Positions 44,748-55,294 of a DNA stretch of 64,000 nucleotides are shown here, in pieces. Location of the stretch: NCBI RefSeq assembly GCF_008757455.1, contig NZ_VCMV01000013.1, positions 323,237-387,236 on the forward strand, read 5' to 3'. Each line of letters begins with the position of its first letter. Position 1 is the stretch's first letter. The stretch is from Microvirga brassicacearum (GTDB lineage Bacteria > Pseudomonadota > Alphaproteobacteria > Rhizobiales > Beijerinckiaceae). Position numbers and translations under genes: made by a program. A model generated the notes under the pieces. The model did not search any database. It worked only from the letters and a program-made list of their open reading frames with translations, and was not told the DNA's origin.

Positions 44748-44784
44748 CGAGAAAAGCCGGGCCCCAGGTGCCCGGCTTTTCTCG
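44748..44784. terminator. Bidirectional intrinsic terminator
   Basis: Perfect 15-bp stem (CGAGAAAAGCCGGGC with GCCCGGCTTTTCTCG) around a 7-nt loop, with A and T runs on both sides. It lies between the convergent IpdF-like and LuxR-type genes and would stop transcription from both. Confidence 0.9.
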
Positions 44785-44804
44785 CGGTGTCTCCACCCGC
44801 GCGA

Positions 44805-45896
44805 TCAAACCGCTTGGCGCGGACGCTCCCCCAGGAGAACGACGCTGTTGAGAACCAGCCGCACCAGCTCGGTCTGGCGGGTGATGCCGCTCTTCGAGAA
44901 GATCGAGCGCAGATGGGCGCGGGCGGTGTTCCGGCTGATCTCGAGCGAGTTCGCCGCTTCGTCGAGCGACAGGCCGACGGTCAAGCGCCGGGCGACGGCG
45001 GCCTCTGCCGGCGTGAGATCGAAGAGCTGCCGCACAAGGTCGCCCTCGATCGCCGGAACCGCCTCCGAGTCGCGCAGGAAGACGACCACGGCGGACTGGG
45101 CCGAAAGACCTTTGTGGGAACTGGCGCTGATCGGGCGCACGATGAGGCCGAGATTCTTCGATCCGGACTGTTTCGTCAGAGATAGCCCGCGCACGTCGGA
45201 CGCTCCGGGATTTCCGCCGTCCTGCAGAGCCGCCTTAATCGCGGACTGGAGTGCCCGGTCTTCGTTCGAGCATCGGGCGTACAGGCGTCCTCCCTTCACG
45301 CGCAAGCTGGATCCTTCGGTCAGAATATCATCCGCCGTCGCGGAGGTGCGGACGACCTTGCCGGCGCGATCCAGGATGACGACGCCCACGCAGAGACGGT
45401 CGACGACGTCCGAATAGAGCGTCCGCTCGATTTCCGTCGCGCCCATGCGCGACGCCATTTCGAGCCCGCGGGCAAGATGCGACACGAGAATTTCGCAGAC
45501 GGATTTCTCCTCCTGATCGAACGGCGCATGCGCGAGAGGACGGACAATCGCGAGCTTGTAGCAGGTGCTTCCTTCGACGCCGAAATCCGTGGCGCTCGTG
45601 CGGTGGCAGTTCTCGAGAAGCTCCGACACTTCGCGGCTGCGGGTCGAGCCTGCCATCAGGATGAATCCCGTCTCGGCCATGCCGTCGGAGCCGGCGCTGT
45701 TGCGGGCCATGGCGGTGTAGGAATTTCCGTCGCTAGGTTTGTCCCGGTTCTCCACGGTAAGGACGACCGCACTGGCGCCGAACTGCTCGCGGATCAGCTC
45801 AAGCGACATTCCCATCGGCGCCCCGCTGAGCACGTTATCGAAGACCTTGTTGCAGAACTGCCCGAACGCGATGATCGATCTTGAATAAAAGGTCAC
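44805..45896 (-). CDS. LuxR-family transcriptional regulator (TeiR-like candidate)
   Basis: DNA-binding regulator of 363 aa. The C-terminal LuxR/GerE helix-turn-helix is LTPAEAAVARRLTVGLSLDE through NSLEISRNTARAHLRSIF (about residues 294-338). The N-terminal 280 residues form a sensor with a PAS-like middle (VILDRAGKVVRTSATADDIL, about 205). Start: GTG at 45896, 8 nt after AAGGAGG; an upstream GTG at 46106 would give a long disordered extension. LuxR-type activators such as TeiR of Comamonas control steroid catabolism, so this is a good candidate for the local activator. Convergent with ipdF, sharing the terminator. Confidence 0.87.
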   Translation of the reverse strand: MTFYSRSIIAFGQFCNKVFDNVLSGAPMGMSLELIREQFGASAVVLTVENRDKPSDGNSYTAMARNSAGSDGMAETGFILMAGSTRSREVSELLENCHRTSATDFGVEGSTCYKLAIVRPLAHAPFDQEEKSVCEILVSHLARGLEMASRMGATEIERTLYSDVVDRLCVGVVILDRAGKVVRTSATADDILTEGSSLRVKGGRLYARCSNEDRALQSAIKAALQDGGNPGASDVRGLSLTKQSGSKNLGLIVRPISASSHKGLSAQSAVVVFLRDSEAVPAIEGDLVRQLFDLTPAEAAVARRLTVGLSLDEAANSLEISRNTARAHLRSIFSKSGITRQTELVRLVLNSVVLLGERPRQAV

Positions 45897-46142
45897 TTCG
45901 GCTTCCTCCTTGATTGTTTTTTGTTGGCGTCGGTCCTGCTGCCTCTTGTCAGGGCGGCTTGTGATCTCGGGATCCGAGGTGCTGCTCATGCGACGGCGAT
46001 CGACATGCGGGCAGGCCGGATTCCTCGTCCCTCGCAGCATGCGAAATGGCATCGGCGGGACGGGGCGGGAAAGATCCTTGGACGGCCATGGACATTGCTT
46101 CCTCACCGTAAGGTGCCGGAGAATTTGACGATGCTGTTACAA
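45897..46142. other. Upstream region of the LuxR-type gene
   Basis: No convincing gene. A frame continuous with the LuxR-type gene reads through 45897-46106, but it is rich in Arg and Pro and lies beyond the good ribosome site. Probably the 5' leader and promoter zone. Confidence 0.5.
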
Positions 46143-46170
46143 TTTTGACATGCCGTCAATAGAATTGACG
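46143..46170. promoter_or_regulatory. Clustered TTGAC palindromes upstream of the LuxR-type gene
   Basis: Overlapping inverted repeats: TTGACATGCCGTCAA and a perfect CGTCAAT-AGA-ATTGACG dyad (46154-46170), with a further TTTGACG at about 46124. It lies 247 bp upstream of the GTG start. It could be an operator for the LuxR-type protein or for another factor; on the minus strand one TTGACG could also serve as a -35 element. Confidence 0.5.
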
Positions 46171-46447
46171 CAGAAGTCGAAAATTCCACGGGTTGCAGAA
46201 ACCTGTCCCGGATGGAGCTGTGGGAGGAGCAGTGTGCGTGACGACGGCCTTGCAGAATGCGCGCGGCTTCATCGACACAGTCGGTTCTCAGGGAGGGCGA
46301 AGATGTGTCTCGTCGCTTCCGAGCATTCGGGGCGACAGACCGCATCATCCGGGTGCCCGCTTGCGCGACGTCAAGAGCCGCGTTGGCGGGGGCCAAAGCA
46401 GGGATTGGAGGGAGAGGAATAACGCGAGTCCCGACGTCGTCATCCCC

Positions 46448-46469
46448 ATCCCGGACCGTGACCCGGGAT
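46448..46469 (-). terminator. Probable hairpin after the PaaK-like gene
   Basis: Inverted repeat ATCCCGG-N8-CCGGGAT just downstream of the minus-strand stop at 46495. It has no clear T-tract. The sequence resembles dispersed palindromic elements common in Hyphomicrobiales genomes. The rest of 46171-46494 shows no gene. Confidence 0.4.
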
Positions 46470-46494
46470 CAGCCGTGGAATCCGGGTCGCGTCG

Positions 46495-47964
46495 TTATCG
46501 CGAGAGCGGACGAATGTCCGGCTTCGTGCCGCTTTGGCGCAGATCGAGAAGGCGGCGCACCTTGCCCTCCCGTCCCATCCGCGTGTGTTCCGCCAGCTCG
46601 CCGCTCTCCGCGATCGCGACAAGCACGCGAACGCCCAGGTCCTTGTGAAGGGCGCGTTCTAGATCGGCCGTGAGGCTGCCGGCGTCCACATCGGGCGAGC
46701 GACGCTCGACGCGTACGATCATCTCCTCGTGCCGGCCCAGGCCTTCACCCTCGTAATAAGCCACGCAGAGGAAATCGCCCGTCGTCCTGGGATCCTTCGT
46801 GATCGCATTTTGGCAAGCCAGGGGGAACACGTTCGTTCCGCGCAGCTTCACCATCTCGTCCGCGCGGCCGAGAAAGGTCGACATTTTGCGCGTGCACAGA
46901 CCGCATCGGCATTGCGACCGTTCGGAGATGACGAGCACATCCCTCAGATCGTAGCGGATGAAAGGCGGCACGGAGCGGTGGAGGCTCGTCGCGACGAAGC
47001 TGCCGCGGCTTCCGAGCGGAAGCGAGGCGCCGCTGTCCACATCGACCGTTTCCACGAAGATCGTGTCCTCGCTGATGTGCTTGCCGTCCTGGGCCTGACA
47101 CTCGAAGGCGATCAGTCCGATCTCGTGCGTGCCGTAATTGTCGTAGACCGGCGCGCCCCAGGCCTCCTGCAGGGCCTTGCGCAGGTGTCCATCGATATCG
47201 GGACCGAGATAGGAGTGAAGGTACTTGGTCTTGAGAGAATGCAGATCGAAATTGGTGGCTGCGGCGACTTCCGCGATGCGGCCGAGATATTCGCCGCGCG
47301 TGAACCACCCGTTGACGCCCCAGGCCTTGGCGTATTCCAGCTGGCGTTCGGTCGAGGTGACGACGCCCGACCCGCAGGTCACGGGCACGCAGCCGAGCCA
47401 ATGGTGAAGCGCGGTGGATGCGTTCCAGGCGGCGTTGGCCAGAGAGTTCGTGTAGGTGATCTGCACGATGTCGCCGGGCCGGGCGCCCTGCTGGTAAAAG
47501 GCCCTCGCCATCTGAACCGCTTGCACCTCCCATGCGATCGGATCGAACAGCGTCGTCCGCGGCAGGCCCGTCGTTCCGCTGCTCGTCTGGAGCTTCAGCG
47601 GCATCTGCCCGAAGCTTTCCCGGCCGAACGGGTGATGGTTTCCGAAAGGTGGCGCCTCGGCGATGGCCGTGCGCAGATCGTCGCTGTTGAAGGTCGGGAT
47701 GCGCTCGATATGATCGAGGGACGTGACGTCGCCCGGCTCGAGGCCGCTGGCCGTCCAGTGCTTCCGGTAAAACGGGATAGCCCAGGCGTCCTTGACCCGT
47801 TCCAGGAACCGACGTTCCTGCAGCGCGCGCAAGGCGTCGGAGGAGAGGATCCCGTGGCTCGCGCCATAATGGGGCGGCGGCGGATAATCCGCCATGAATG
47901 CGTTCCAGTCGACGGATTGCCAGTAATAGGGAATGCTGCCGGAGATCATCTTGTTATCCACCAA
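46495..47964 (-). CDS. PaaK-like (phenylacetate-CoA ligase family) adenylating enzyme
   Basis: Aryl- or acyl-CoA ligase of the PaaK family, 489 aa. The adenylate loop is LQTSSGTTGLPRTTLFD (about residues 128-144), where the usual lysine of the TGxPK motif is arginine. The A5 region reads VYDNYGTHEIGLIAFEC (about 274-290), and a cluster of cysteines SQCRCGLCTRK (about 354) may bind zinc. The C-terminal domain (MSTFLGRADEMVKLRGTNVFP) is intact. It is last in the minus-strand operon with the Fbp-type importer, so the importer may bring in the acid that this enzyme activates. Confidence 0.87.
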   Translation of the reverse strand: MVDNKMISGSIPYYWQSVDWNAFMADYPPPPHYGASHGILSSDALRALQERRFLERVKDAWAIPFYRKHWTASGLEPGDVTSLDHIERIPTFNSDDLRTAIAEAPPFGNHHPFGRESFGQMPLKLQTSSGTTGLPRTTLFDPIAWEVQAVQMARAFYQQGARPGDIVQITYTNSLANAAWNASTALHHWLGCVPVTCGSGVVTSTERQLEYAKAWGVNGWFTRGEYLGRIAEVAAATNFDLHSLKTKYLHSYLGPDIDGHLRKALQEAWGAPVYDNYGTHEIGLIAFECQAQDGKHISEDTIFVETVDVDSGASLPLGSRGSFVATSLHRSVPPFIRYDLRDVLVISERSQCRCGLCTRKMSTFLGRADEMVKLRGTNVFPLACQNAITKDPRTTGDFLCVAYYEGEGLGRHEEMIVRVERRSPDVDAGSLTADLERALHKDLGVRVLVAIAESGELAEHTRMGREGKVRRLLDLRQSGTKPDIRPLSR

Positions 47965-47991
47965 AGGCCTTTCTTCGTATGATTGAAGGGG

Positions 47992-49724
47992 TCAGGCACC
48001 CCTTCGTCCGCGGTTCGCCAGGATCTGCACCGGCAGAACGACCGTCAGGAGTCCGAGGACGAGAAGGACGGCCATGGCCGACGCACCCGGAAGATCGGGG
48101 AAGTCCCACATCATCCAGATCGCGGAAGCGAGAACCACGTTGCTGCTCGTCATCAGAACGAGCGGAATCGTCAGGTCGCGGGAGGTATGCGCAGCCACGA
48201 AGAGCCATCCGCTCAGGAACTGCACACGCAGGAGCGGCAGCGTGATGCGCCTGAACGACGTCCACCAGCCGGCGCCGCAGACGGTGGCGGCGTCGCCGAG
48301 TTCCTTGTGAAGCTGAGTCAGGGCGCTCGTCATGGTGCGCGTGGCAAAAGCGAGCTGGACCGTGACACTGGAGAGAACGAGGATCCAGATCGTGCCGTAG
48401 ACCGGTGTGCGGATGTACACGAGCAGGATCGCGATCACCATCACGACCGGAGGGATCGCCGTCGGCGCGAATGCGAGGATATCGAGGATCCGGACGGCCG
48501 GCCCGCGATCCCGCACCGAGAACCAGGCGATGAGCGATCCGAGGAGCATGACGATCGTTGCGCTGGCCAACACGAGGATCAGCGTGTTGAAGATGGCCTG
48601 CTGCGCGAAGGGAGATGCGAGGGCGCGGCTGTAATTGTCGAGGGAGAGGTTCGCGAAACCCGCGAGGCTCGGCACCTGATAGGAGGCCGTGAAGCTGGTC
48701 CAGAGGATCATCAGCACGGGCAGGACCATGATTCCGAAGAGCGCGAAGACGAGGCATGTCACGGGAATGCGCCAGGCACCCAACTTCTGCCGCCGCGGGC
48801 GGAACGCCTTTCCGGTGACGACGCGATACTTCTCTCCCGTCCCGACGCAGCGGAAATAGACCCACATGAGAAGGCACGCGAGTCCGAGCAGGCACACACC
48901 GAAAGCCGAGGAGAGGCCGTAATTCGGAATGCCGGTGGTGGGCGAGGCGAGAAGATAGACGCGCGTGCTGAGCACGCGGATCTGCGCCGACAGACCGACG
49001 ACGAATGGAATCTCGAAGGCCTGAACGACGATCATCACCATGAAGATGCCAACCGACAGGATGCCGGGGATCAGCAGCGGCAGCGTGATCCGCCGCATCA
49101 CGGTGAAGGACCGACCGCCATGGACGTGCCCGGCACTTTCGAGTTGAGGATCCATGTTGGAGAAAAGGCCGCCGAGCATGACATACGCGGTGGGTAGGAC
49201 GCTGAACGCCGTGATGATGATGAGCGACCAGAACGAATAGATCGTGAAGGGCGCGCTGGTGAGGCCGAAGGCCGAGCGCGCGAACACGTTGAGGGCTCCG
49301 TTGCCGGGATTGATCAGGAGGACCCATCCAAAACCGATCACGAGCGGCGGAACGGCCATCCACGAGAACAGGAAGATGCGGATGACGGTTGCGCCCGGCA
49401 TGTCCGTGCGCTCGGTCAGCCAGGCGACGACGGCGGCGGCCCCGACCCCGAGCAGCACGCTTCCGGCGGCATAGACAATCGTCGTCGTCAGAAGCTTGAC
49501 CGTATCGTCGCCTGCGAAGATCTGCCGAAAATTGTCGAAGGTGAAGACGGAGGTTTCGAAGGGAAGCACGTCCTGCGGCGCCAGGCTCGCGCGAAGCAGG
49601 ACGATCACGGGGCCGAGAACAAGGGTCGCAACGACGACGAGCAGGACGACCTTGATCAGGCGAGGGCTGCCAAGGAACGTCCAACGGGCCGTTCCGGAGG
49701 GCTGTTCGGCCGAAACGTCCGCCA

Positions 49725-49728
<4 letters not shown>
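47992..49728 (-). CDS. Fbp-type double permease (ABC importer)
   Basis: Inner-membrane permease with two fused MetI-like halves, 578 aa and about 12 hydrophobic segments. EAA-like loops occur in MDPQLESAGHVHGGRSFTVMRRITLP (about residues 200-225) and KELGDAATVCGAGWWTSFRRITLP (about 470). Two adjacent ATGs at 49728/49725; the first overlaps the ATPase stop by 4 bp (ATGA). It has the same architecture as the truncated permease at the window start, but a different sequence. Confidence 0.93.
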
Positions 49729-50885
<1,157 letters not shown>

Positions 50886-50948
50886 AGTCCTCTTTCTCGG
50901 GTAACGCTCTTCGGCCGATACGACAGATCAGGATCGAGCGGGAAACGC

Positions 50949-52037
50949 TCAGTTGGCGATCTGGCCTGAGATCATCTTCGAGATCGTCTGCCGGAGCACT
51001 TCAGTGGACTTGATCTGCTCCAGGGAGGTTGGTGTCGCCATCTTGGCCTGCGTGCGAGCGACGTGAGCCGCAATCAGTTTGGCGATGTCGGATTCGGGGT
51101 TGCTGATAAGCGGAAGCGCCTCATGCTGGTTGGCGACCGCAATGCCCTCCGTCGTGAGCCATGCCAGGAACAGCCGCGCGGTGTTCTTGTTCGGTGCATT
51201 TTCGGGCACGTAGGCATAGCCTTCGAACACGAAGACGTAATCGTCGAGCAGGCGGAATTTCTGCGGCTCGCCGTTCTGCATGGTTCGCTGCGCAGCATGA
51301 TAGGTCGTCACGCCGAAGGGAACCTGGCCGACCGAGATGGCGCGGCTCACGGCCGGCGTTCCCTGTTCGAGAACCGGTTTGTTGCGCAGCAGCTTCGATG
51401 CGTAGTCCTGCATCGCCTGCGGACCAATCACATAGGCCATGGAGGGCAGCGGATTCAGGAAGGCCGAGTTAATCGCCATTTTGCCCTGCCATTTCGGATC
51501 GACAAGATCCGCGGTCGTCTTCGGCAGGCTGGCCTCGTCGATGAGCGCCGGATTCCAGGCGAGGCCATAGACCGCATCGAGCACCGGGAGCGCCTGTCCC
51601 CTCAGCTCGGGAAGGACGGCATCGGCGGCGCGCTGGATGGCGGGAAGCTGCTTCCCGAAGACCTCCGCCCAGGGATAGGCGATGACGAGATTGCGCGAGA
51701 CCATGCTCGACACGTCCTCGGCGCTGCCCAGGCCGATGATGTCGATCGAGCCGCGGCCGCTTCCCGCCTCGGTGATCACGCGGGTGTTGGTGACCGGCGC
51801 ATTGGCGGGAGCCCAATCGGGCTTCACCGACAGGCCGAATCGTTTGTTGAAAGCTTCCGTGAGCGCCGCAATCGCCTGGGGGCGGCCCGGGCTGCTAAGG
51901 CGGACGACGAGGCCGTTTTCCTTCTTCGCCGCCTCGAGAACGGCTTCGAATGTCGCCGGTGCCGGTTGTGCCGAGACCGGCCCGACCAGGCATGCCGTAA
52001 ATACAGTTGCAAATAGCGCGCGAAGTCGTCGAGCCAT
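50949..52037 (-). CDS. Periplasmic substrate-binding protein (Fbp-like)
   Basis: Extracytoplasmic receptor, 362 aa. The Sec signal MARRLRALFATVFTACLVGPVSA is cleaved near residue 23. The ribosome site GGGAGG precedes the ATG at 52037, so the longer frame to 52118 is rejected. The body (FEAVLEAAKKENGLVV, GRGSIDIIGLGSAEDVSSMV) resembles iron-family and organic-ligand receptors of the same class. The operon also contains a CoA ligase and no iron-handling gene, so an organic carboxylate ligand is plausible. Confidence 0.9.
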   Translation of the reverse strand: MARRLRALFATVFTACLVGPVSAQPAPATFEAVLEAAKKENGLVVRLSSPGRPQAIAALTEAFNKRFGLSVKPDWAPANAPVTNTRVITEAGSGRGSIDIIGLGSAEDVSSMVSRNLVIAYPWAEVFGKQLPAIQRAADAVLPELRGQALPVLDAVYGLAWNPALIDEASLPKTTADLVDPKWQGKMAINSAFLNPLPSMAYVIGPQAMQDYASKLLRNKPVLEQGTPAVSRAISVGQVPFGVTTYHAAQRTMQNGEPQKFRLLDDYVFVFEGYAYVPENAPNKNTARLFLAWLTTEGIAVANQHEALPLISNPESDIAKLIAAHVARTQAKMATPTSLEQIKSTEVLRQTISKMISGQIAN

Positions 52038-52174
52038 GAATTCCTCCCAGTGCGGACCGATTGTGAGATGGGAGCAGTGTGGCAAGCTGTCCCCTCGGCT
52101 TTTTCGTGGTCTGTGCATCCGGCTCTTGCGGCCAGTTTGCGATGGATCTTAACAGTGGCGCAGAGGCTAAGGTC

Positions 52175-52193
52175 CATCGTTCAATCGAGCATA
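52175..52193 (-). promoter_or_regulatory. Weak candidate regulon box (minus strand)
   Basis: Minus strand reads TATGCTCGATTGAACGATG, with one mismatch in the right half and a poor left half. It is 137 bp upstream of the minus-strand binding protein. It is listed only because it completes a divergent pair with the box at 52290. Confidence 0.25.
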
Positions 52194-52289
52194 CCTCATA
52201 TGGACGAGACCGCTTGCCCGATGATCCGCCATCGTCCTGGGACAATCGACGACCAGGGCCGGATGATCGGATCCCGATCCCCCATCCGC

Positions 52290-52308
52290 CTACTCGATCC
52301 GGACGATG
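52290..52308 (+). promoter_or_regulatory. Catabolic regulon box 7 (CTACTCGATCCGGACGATG)
   Basis: Box copy with intact right half, 57 bp upstream of the ATG at 52366, in the divergent region 52038-52365, which otherwise shows no gene. Confidence 0.58.
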
Positions 52309-52365
52309 CGCGCGCCCGCGCCACGTCCCGTAATGGTGGTGAAACATGCTTCCGGGAGATCGCGC

Positions 52366-53274
52366 ATGAAGATCCTGATCGTCGGTGGAACGGGCATGAT
52401 CGGCGGCCACGCGGCGGATTTTCTCGCCGCGCAGGGCAATTCGATCACGATCGCCGCCCGCAGGCCACCGCCGTCCACCGTACCGATGGCGGCCTATCCC
52501 ATTCTGCTCGGCGACTACACGCAGGGCAACTTCACCGAGGCCGACCTCGCCTCCTTCGACGCCGTTCTCTTCGCGGCTGGCAACGACATCAGGCATTTGC
52601 CGAAGGACATGGACGAGCAGGAATTCTGGGACCGAACCCAGATCGAAGGCGTTCCGCGATTCGTGGCCCTGGCTAAGCGCGCGGGCGTCCGGCGCGTCGT
52701 GCAGCTCGGCAGCTATTATCATCAGGTGATGCCGCACCTGATCGCGGAGAACGCTTATGTCCGCGCACGGTACGGTGCCGACGAGGGCGCGCGTGCGCTG
52801 GCGACACCGGACTTCAACATCTCGACGCTCAATCCGCCCTCGATCGTCGGAGTCATTCCCGGCGTCCCCGCCAGGCGCTACGAGACCCTGACGGCATGGG
52901 CGAAGGGACAGCGTCCCGAGATTCCCGATTACGCTCCCGCCGGCGGCACGAACTACATGTCCGTGCGCTCCCTCTGCGAGGCGATCTGGGGTGCCCTGCA
53001 GCATGCGGAACCGGGCAGGGCCTACCTGATCGGCGACGCCAATCTTTCTTTCCGCGACTTCTTCCAGATGATCTTCGACGCGGCCGGCAGCTCCCGCCGC
53101 CTGGAGGAGCGTGACCAGGAGCATCCCTTGCTGCCGGATGCATTCATCGTTCCGGGCCGCGGCAAGGTTCTCGCCTATGAGCCTGATCCGGTCGAGACCG
53201 CTCTCCTCGGCTACACGCGCGGGGATGTGCGGCGGGCCGTGAACGAGGTCGTCGCCATGGTCGATGCGGCATGA
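52366..53274 (+). CDS. NAD(P)-dependent epimerase/dehydratase family protein
   Basis: Extended-SDR Rossmann protein, 302 aa. The N-terminus MKILIVGGTGMIGGHAADFL carries the GxxGxxG cofactor motif, followed by an ARR motif after strand 2 that suggests NADP(H). The SYYHQ block (about residue 118) is where YxxxK would be, but the lysine is not obvious. Start ATG at 52366 after gggagatc; the frame is open upstream over box 7. It overlaps the next gene by 4 bp. Role: reduction or dehydrogenation of a ring carbonyl is possible; not proven. Confidence 0.85.
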   Translation: MKILIVGGTGMIGGHAADFLAAQGNSITIAARRPPPSTVPMAAYPILLGDYTQGNFTEADLASFDAVLFAAGNDIRHLPKDMDEQEFWDRTQIEGVPRFVALAKRAGVRRVVQLGSYYHQVMPHLIAENAYVRARYGADEGARALATPDFNISTLNPPSIVGVIPGVPARRYETLTAWAKGQRPEIPDYAPAGGTNYMSVRSLCEAIWGALQHAEPGRAYLIGDANLSFRDFFQMIFDAAGSSRRLEERDQEHPLLPDAFIVPGRGKVLAYEPDPVETALLGYTRGDVRRAVNEVVAMVDAA

Positions 53275-53729
53275 GCGGGCAGACGGAAGACCTCCTCCTC
53301 GGGGTCGCACTGCGCCGCGTCGCTGAACGCTATGCCTATGCTGCGGATTTGGGAGACGGCGATCTGTTCGCGGCCCAGTTCGTCGATGACGGCGTGCTGG
53401 AATCCCCGCGGGGCCTGTTCGAAGGACGTGCCGCCCTGGTCGCCGTGCCGGCTCTGCTCCGGGCGCGCTATGCCGAAACCTTCCATGCCGTTCACAACCA
53501 GGTCGTCCATCCCGCCGGGGAGGGCGCAGAGGCTGTCACCTACTGCATCGCGCGGCATTTCTGGCATGGCGAGGCCGGTGATCTTCTCTGCTACGAGATG
53601 ACCATCCGCTATCTGGATCTTTTCGCCCGCGAGACGGGGCAATGGCGCCTGTCGCGGCGCAGGCTCGTCGTTCTCGGCACCCGTACATTTCCCATGGAAG
53701 CCGCGGCGCCGTTTGCGCAGCGGGATTGA
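53271..53729 (+). CDS. SnoaL/NTF2-like protein
   Basis: Small alpha+beta cone-fold protein, 152 aa. The pattern LRRVAERYAYAADLGDGDLFAAQFVDDGVLE at the start and LARRR-type closing strand (RLSRRRLVVLGTRTF) match the SnoaL-like domain. Such proteins include ketosteroid isomerases, limonene hydrolases and dehydratases. A cofactor-free isomerase or dehydratase of a ring intermediate is a sensible guess in this operon. It is coupled to the epimerase by a 4-bp overlap. Confidence 0.82.
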   Translation: MSGQTEDLLLGVALRRVAERYAYAADLGDGDLFAAQFVDDGVLESPRGLFEGRAALVAVPALLRARYAETFHAVHNQVVHPAGEGAEAVTYCIARHFWHGEAGDLLCYEMTIRYLDLFARETGQWRLSRRRLVVLGTRTFPMEAAAPFAQRD

Positions 53730-53739
53730 GAGGTTCGCG

Positions 53740-54639
53740 ATGAAGACATCGGAGGATGCGTCGCTTCTGGGGCTGTTCGGCAAGGTCGCGCTGATCACCG
53801 GAGGCGGAGCGGGGATCGGACGGGCGACGGCCGAACTCTTCGCGCAGGCCGGCATGGCGGTCGCGGCGGCGGAAATCGATCCTGCACGGGCATCCGCCCT
53901 TCGTGACACACTGCAGGCCTCTGGCGTCGAGAGCCTCGTCCTTGAGCTTGATGTCCGTAAGGCCGAGGATGTCGCGACTCTGCTCTCGGAGGTCGGCACG
54001 CGCTTCGGCCGGCTCGACGTCCTGGTCAACAATGTCGGCGACTACCTCGGCTACAAGGCGTCATTCGAGCATTCGACTGAAGCGGAATGGAACGCGCTTT
54101 ACGCCGTCAACCTGCTGCACGTCTTCCATGTCACGAAGGCCGCGATCCCGCTCCTGCGCCTAAGCGGCGAGGGCGGCAGCATCATCAATCTCTCGACCAT
54201 CGAGGCCTTTCGCGGCATCCCGTTGACGGTTGTCTACGCCGCGTTCAAGGCCGCGATCACCGGGTTCACGCGGAGCCTCGCCGTGGAGCTCGGGCCGGAC
54301 AACATCCGCGTCAATGCGATCGCACCCGAGACCACGAATTCCGCCCAGATTGTCGCAACGCAGCGCGTGCCGCCGGAGAACCGCTCCTATATCAGCCGCT
54401 GGTTTCCCATCGGGCGGTTCGGCGAGGGCAGCGACTCCGCGGGCGCCGCACTGTTTCTGGCATCGGACCGCCTGTCGGGCTGGGTGACCGGTTCCACGAT
54501 TCTGGTCGATGGCGGCGCATTGGCGGCCGGAGCCTGGATGCGCCTTCCCGACGGCAGGGGATGGACACATCTTCCGATCATCGTCGCCGACGGCTATACG
54601 CCCCGGGGCTCCGTCCCGCCGGACGATCGGCCGGATTGA
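53740..54639 (+). CDS. Short-chain dehydrogenase/reductase with C-terminal tail
   Basis: SDR of 299 aa. TGGGAGIGRATAELF (about residues 19-33), NNVGDYLG in place of NNAG, serine in INLSTIEAFRG and YAAFKAA for the Tyr/Lys pair (about 164-170) are visible. The core ends in ILVDGG (about 255), followed by about 40 residues rich in Gly and Pro. Start ATG at 53740 after gagagg. The 3' end overlaps the convergent gamma-carbonic-anhydrase-like gene by 46 bp. Confidence 0.9.
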   Translation: MKTSEDASLLGLFGKVALITGGGAGIGRATAELFAQAGMAVAAAEIDPARASALRDTLQASGVESLVLELDVRKAEDVATLLSEVGTRFGRLDVLVNNVGDYLGYKASFEHSTEAEWNALYAVNLLHVFHVTKAAIPLLRLSGEGGSIINLSTIEAFRGIPLTVVYAAFKAAITGFTRSLAVELGPDNIRVNAIAPETTNSAQIVATQRVPPENRSYISRWFPIGRFGEGSDSAGAALFLASDRLSGWVTGSTILVDGGALAAGAWMRLPDGRGWTHLPIIVADGYTPRGSVPPDDRPD

Positions 54640-55166
54640 GCGTCGGGCGACATGTCCCGTCCGAACATCCGCGCGAGATCGGCATAGCGCGCCGGTCCGC
54701 GCCGGATCATCGTCTGCTCCTGCTCCCCAAGGGTGCGGACGCGGCGCGCCGGCCGGCCGGCCCACAACTCTCCCGACTTGACGCGCTTGCCGGGCGTGAC
54801 GAAGCTGCCAGCCGCCACGAAGGCCCCGCTCTCGACGACGACGCCATCGAGGACCATGGCCTGCATGCCGATGAAGGATCCCGACTCGATGCGGCAGCCG
54901 TGGATCATGGCCAAATGGCCGATGAGCACGTTGTCGCCGATGAAGGTGTCAGCCGGCGGATCGCCGACATGGACGACGGAGTTGTCCTGGATGTTCGAGC
55001 CTGCACCGATATGAATCCGGTTGAAGTCTCCGCGCAGGACGACGCCGAACCAGATCGAGCTGCCGGCCCCGATCTCCACGTCCCCGACGATGGTGGCATT
55101 GGGGGCGATGAATGCATCGTCCGCAATGCGCGGCGAGAAACCCCCGAAGGGCATGATCAATCCCAT
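54594..55166 (-). CDS. Gamma-carbonic-anhydrase-family hexapeptide protein (YrdA-like)
   Basis: Left-handed beta-helix protein, 190 aa. IVGDVEIGAGSSIWFGVVLRGDFNRIHIGAGSNIQDNSVVH gives the typical repeat pattern and first zinc-ligand histidine; the further ligands are in IGHLAMIHG. It belongs to the YrdA/PaaY superfamily but is a different subgroup from the CaiE-like protein at 17822. Probable zinc protein; activity in this class ranges from carbonic anhydrase to thioesterase. ATG at 55166 or, equally possible, 55154. Confidence 0.87.
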   Translation of the reverse strand: MGLIMPFGGFSPRIADDAFIAPNATIVGDVEIGAGSSIWFGVVLRGDFNRIHIGAGSNIQDNSVVHVGDPPADTFIGDNVLIGHLAMIHGCRIESGSFIGMQAMVLDGVVVESGAFVAAGSFVTPGKRVKSGELWAGRPARRVRTLGEQEQTMIRRGPARYADLARMFGRDMSPDAQSGRSSGGTEPRGV

Positions 55167-55208
55167 CGTGACGTCCTTGGCAAGATGAATGCATGACGAC
55201 CGGTCGGT

Positions 55209-55231
55209 CCGACGGCCGTTTCAGCCGTCGG
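55209..55231 (-). terminator. Hairpin after the Tat-type binding-protein gene
   Basis: Perfect CCGACGGC-N7-GCCGTCGG stem-loop in the 128-bp gap between 55166 and 55295, downstream of the minus-strand binding protein. No T-tract follows, so termination strength is uncertain. Confidence 0.45.
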
Positions 55232-55294
55232 AATCCGGGCCGTCACGCGCGCGCCGCGAGGCCAGGATCGTGAGAGCAGGACGGCGTCCCGCAT

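Noticed and set aside
43210-45417. Plus-strand frame of 735 codons over the echA20-like and ipdF-like genes
   Set aside because: It is out of frame with two genes that have clear motifs, is extremely Arg/Gly/Ser rich, and crosses the perfect terminator at 44748.
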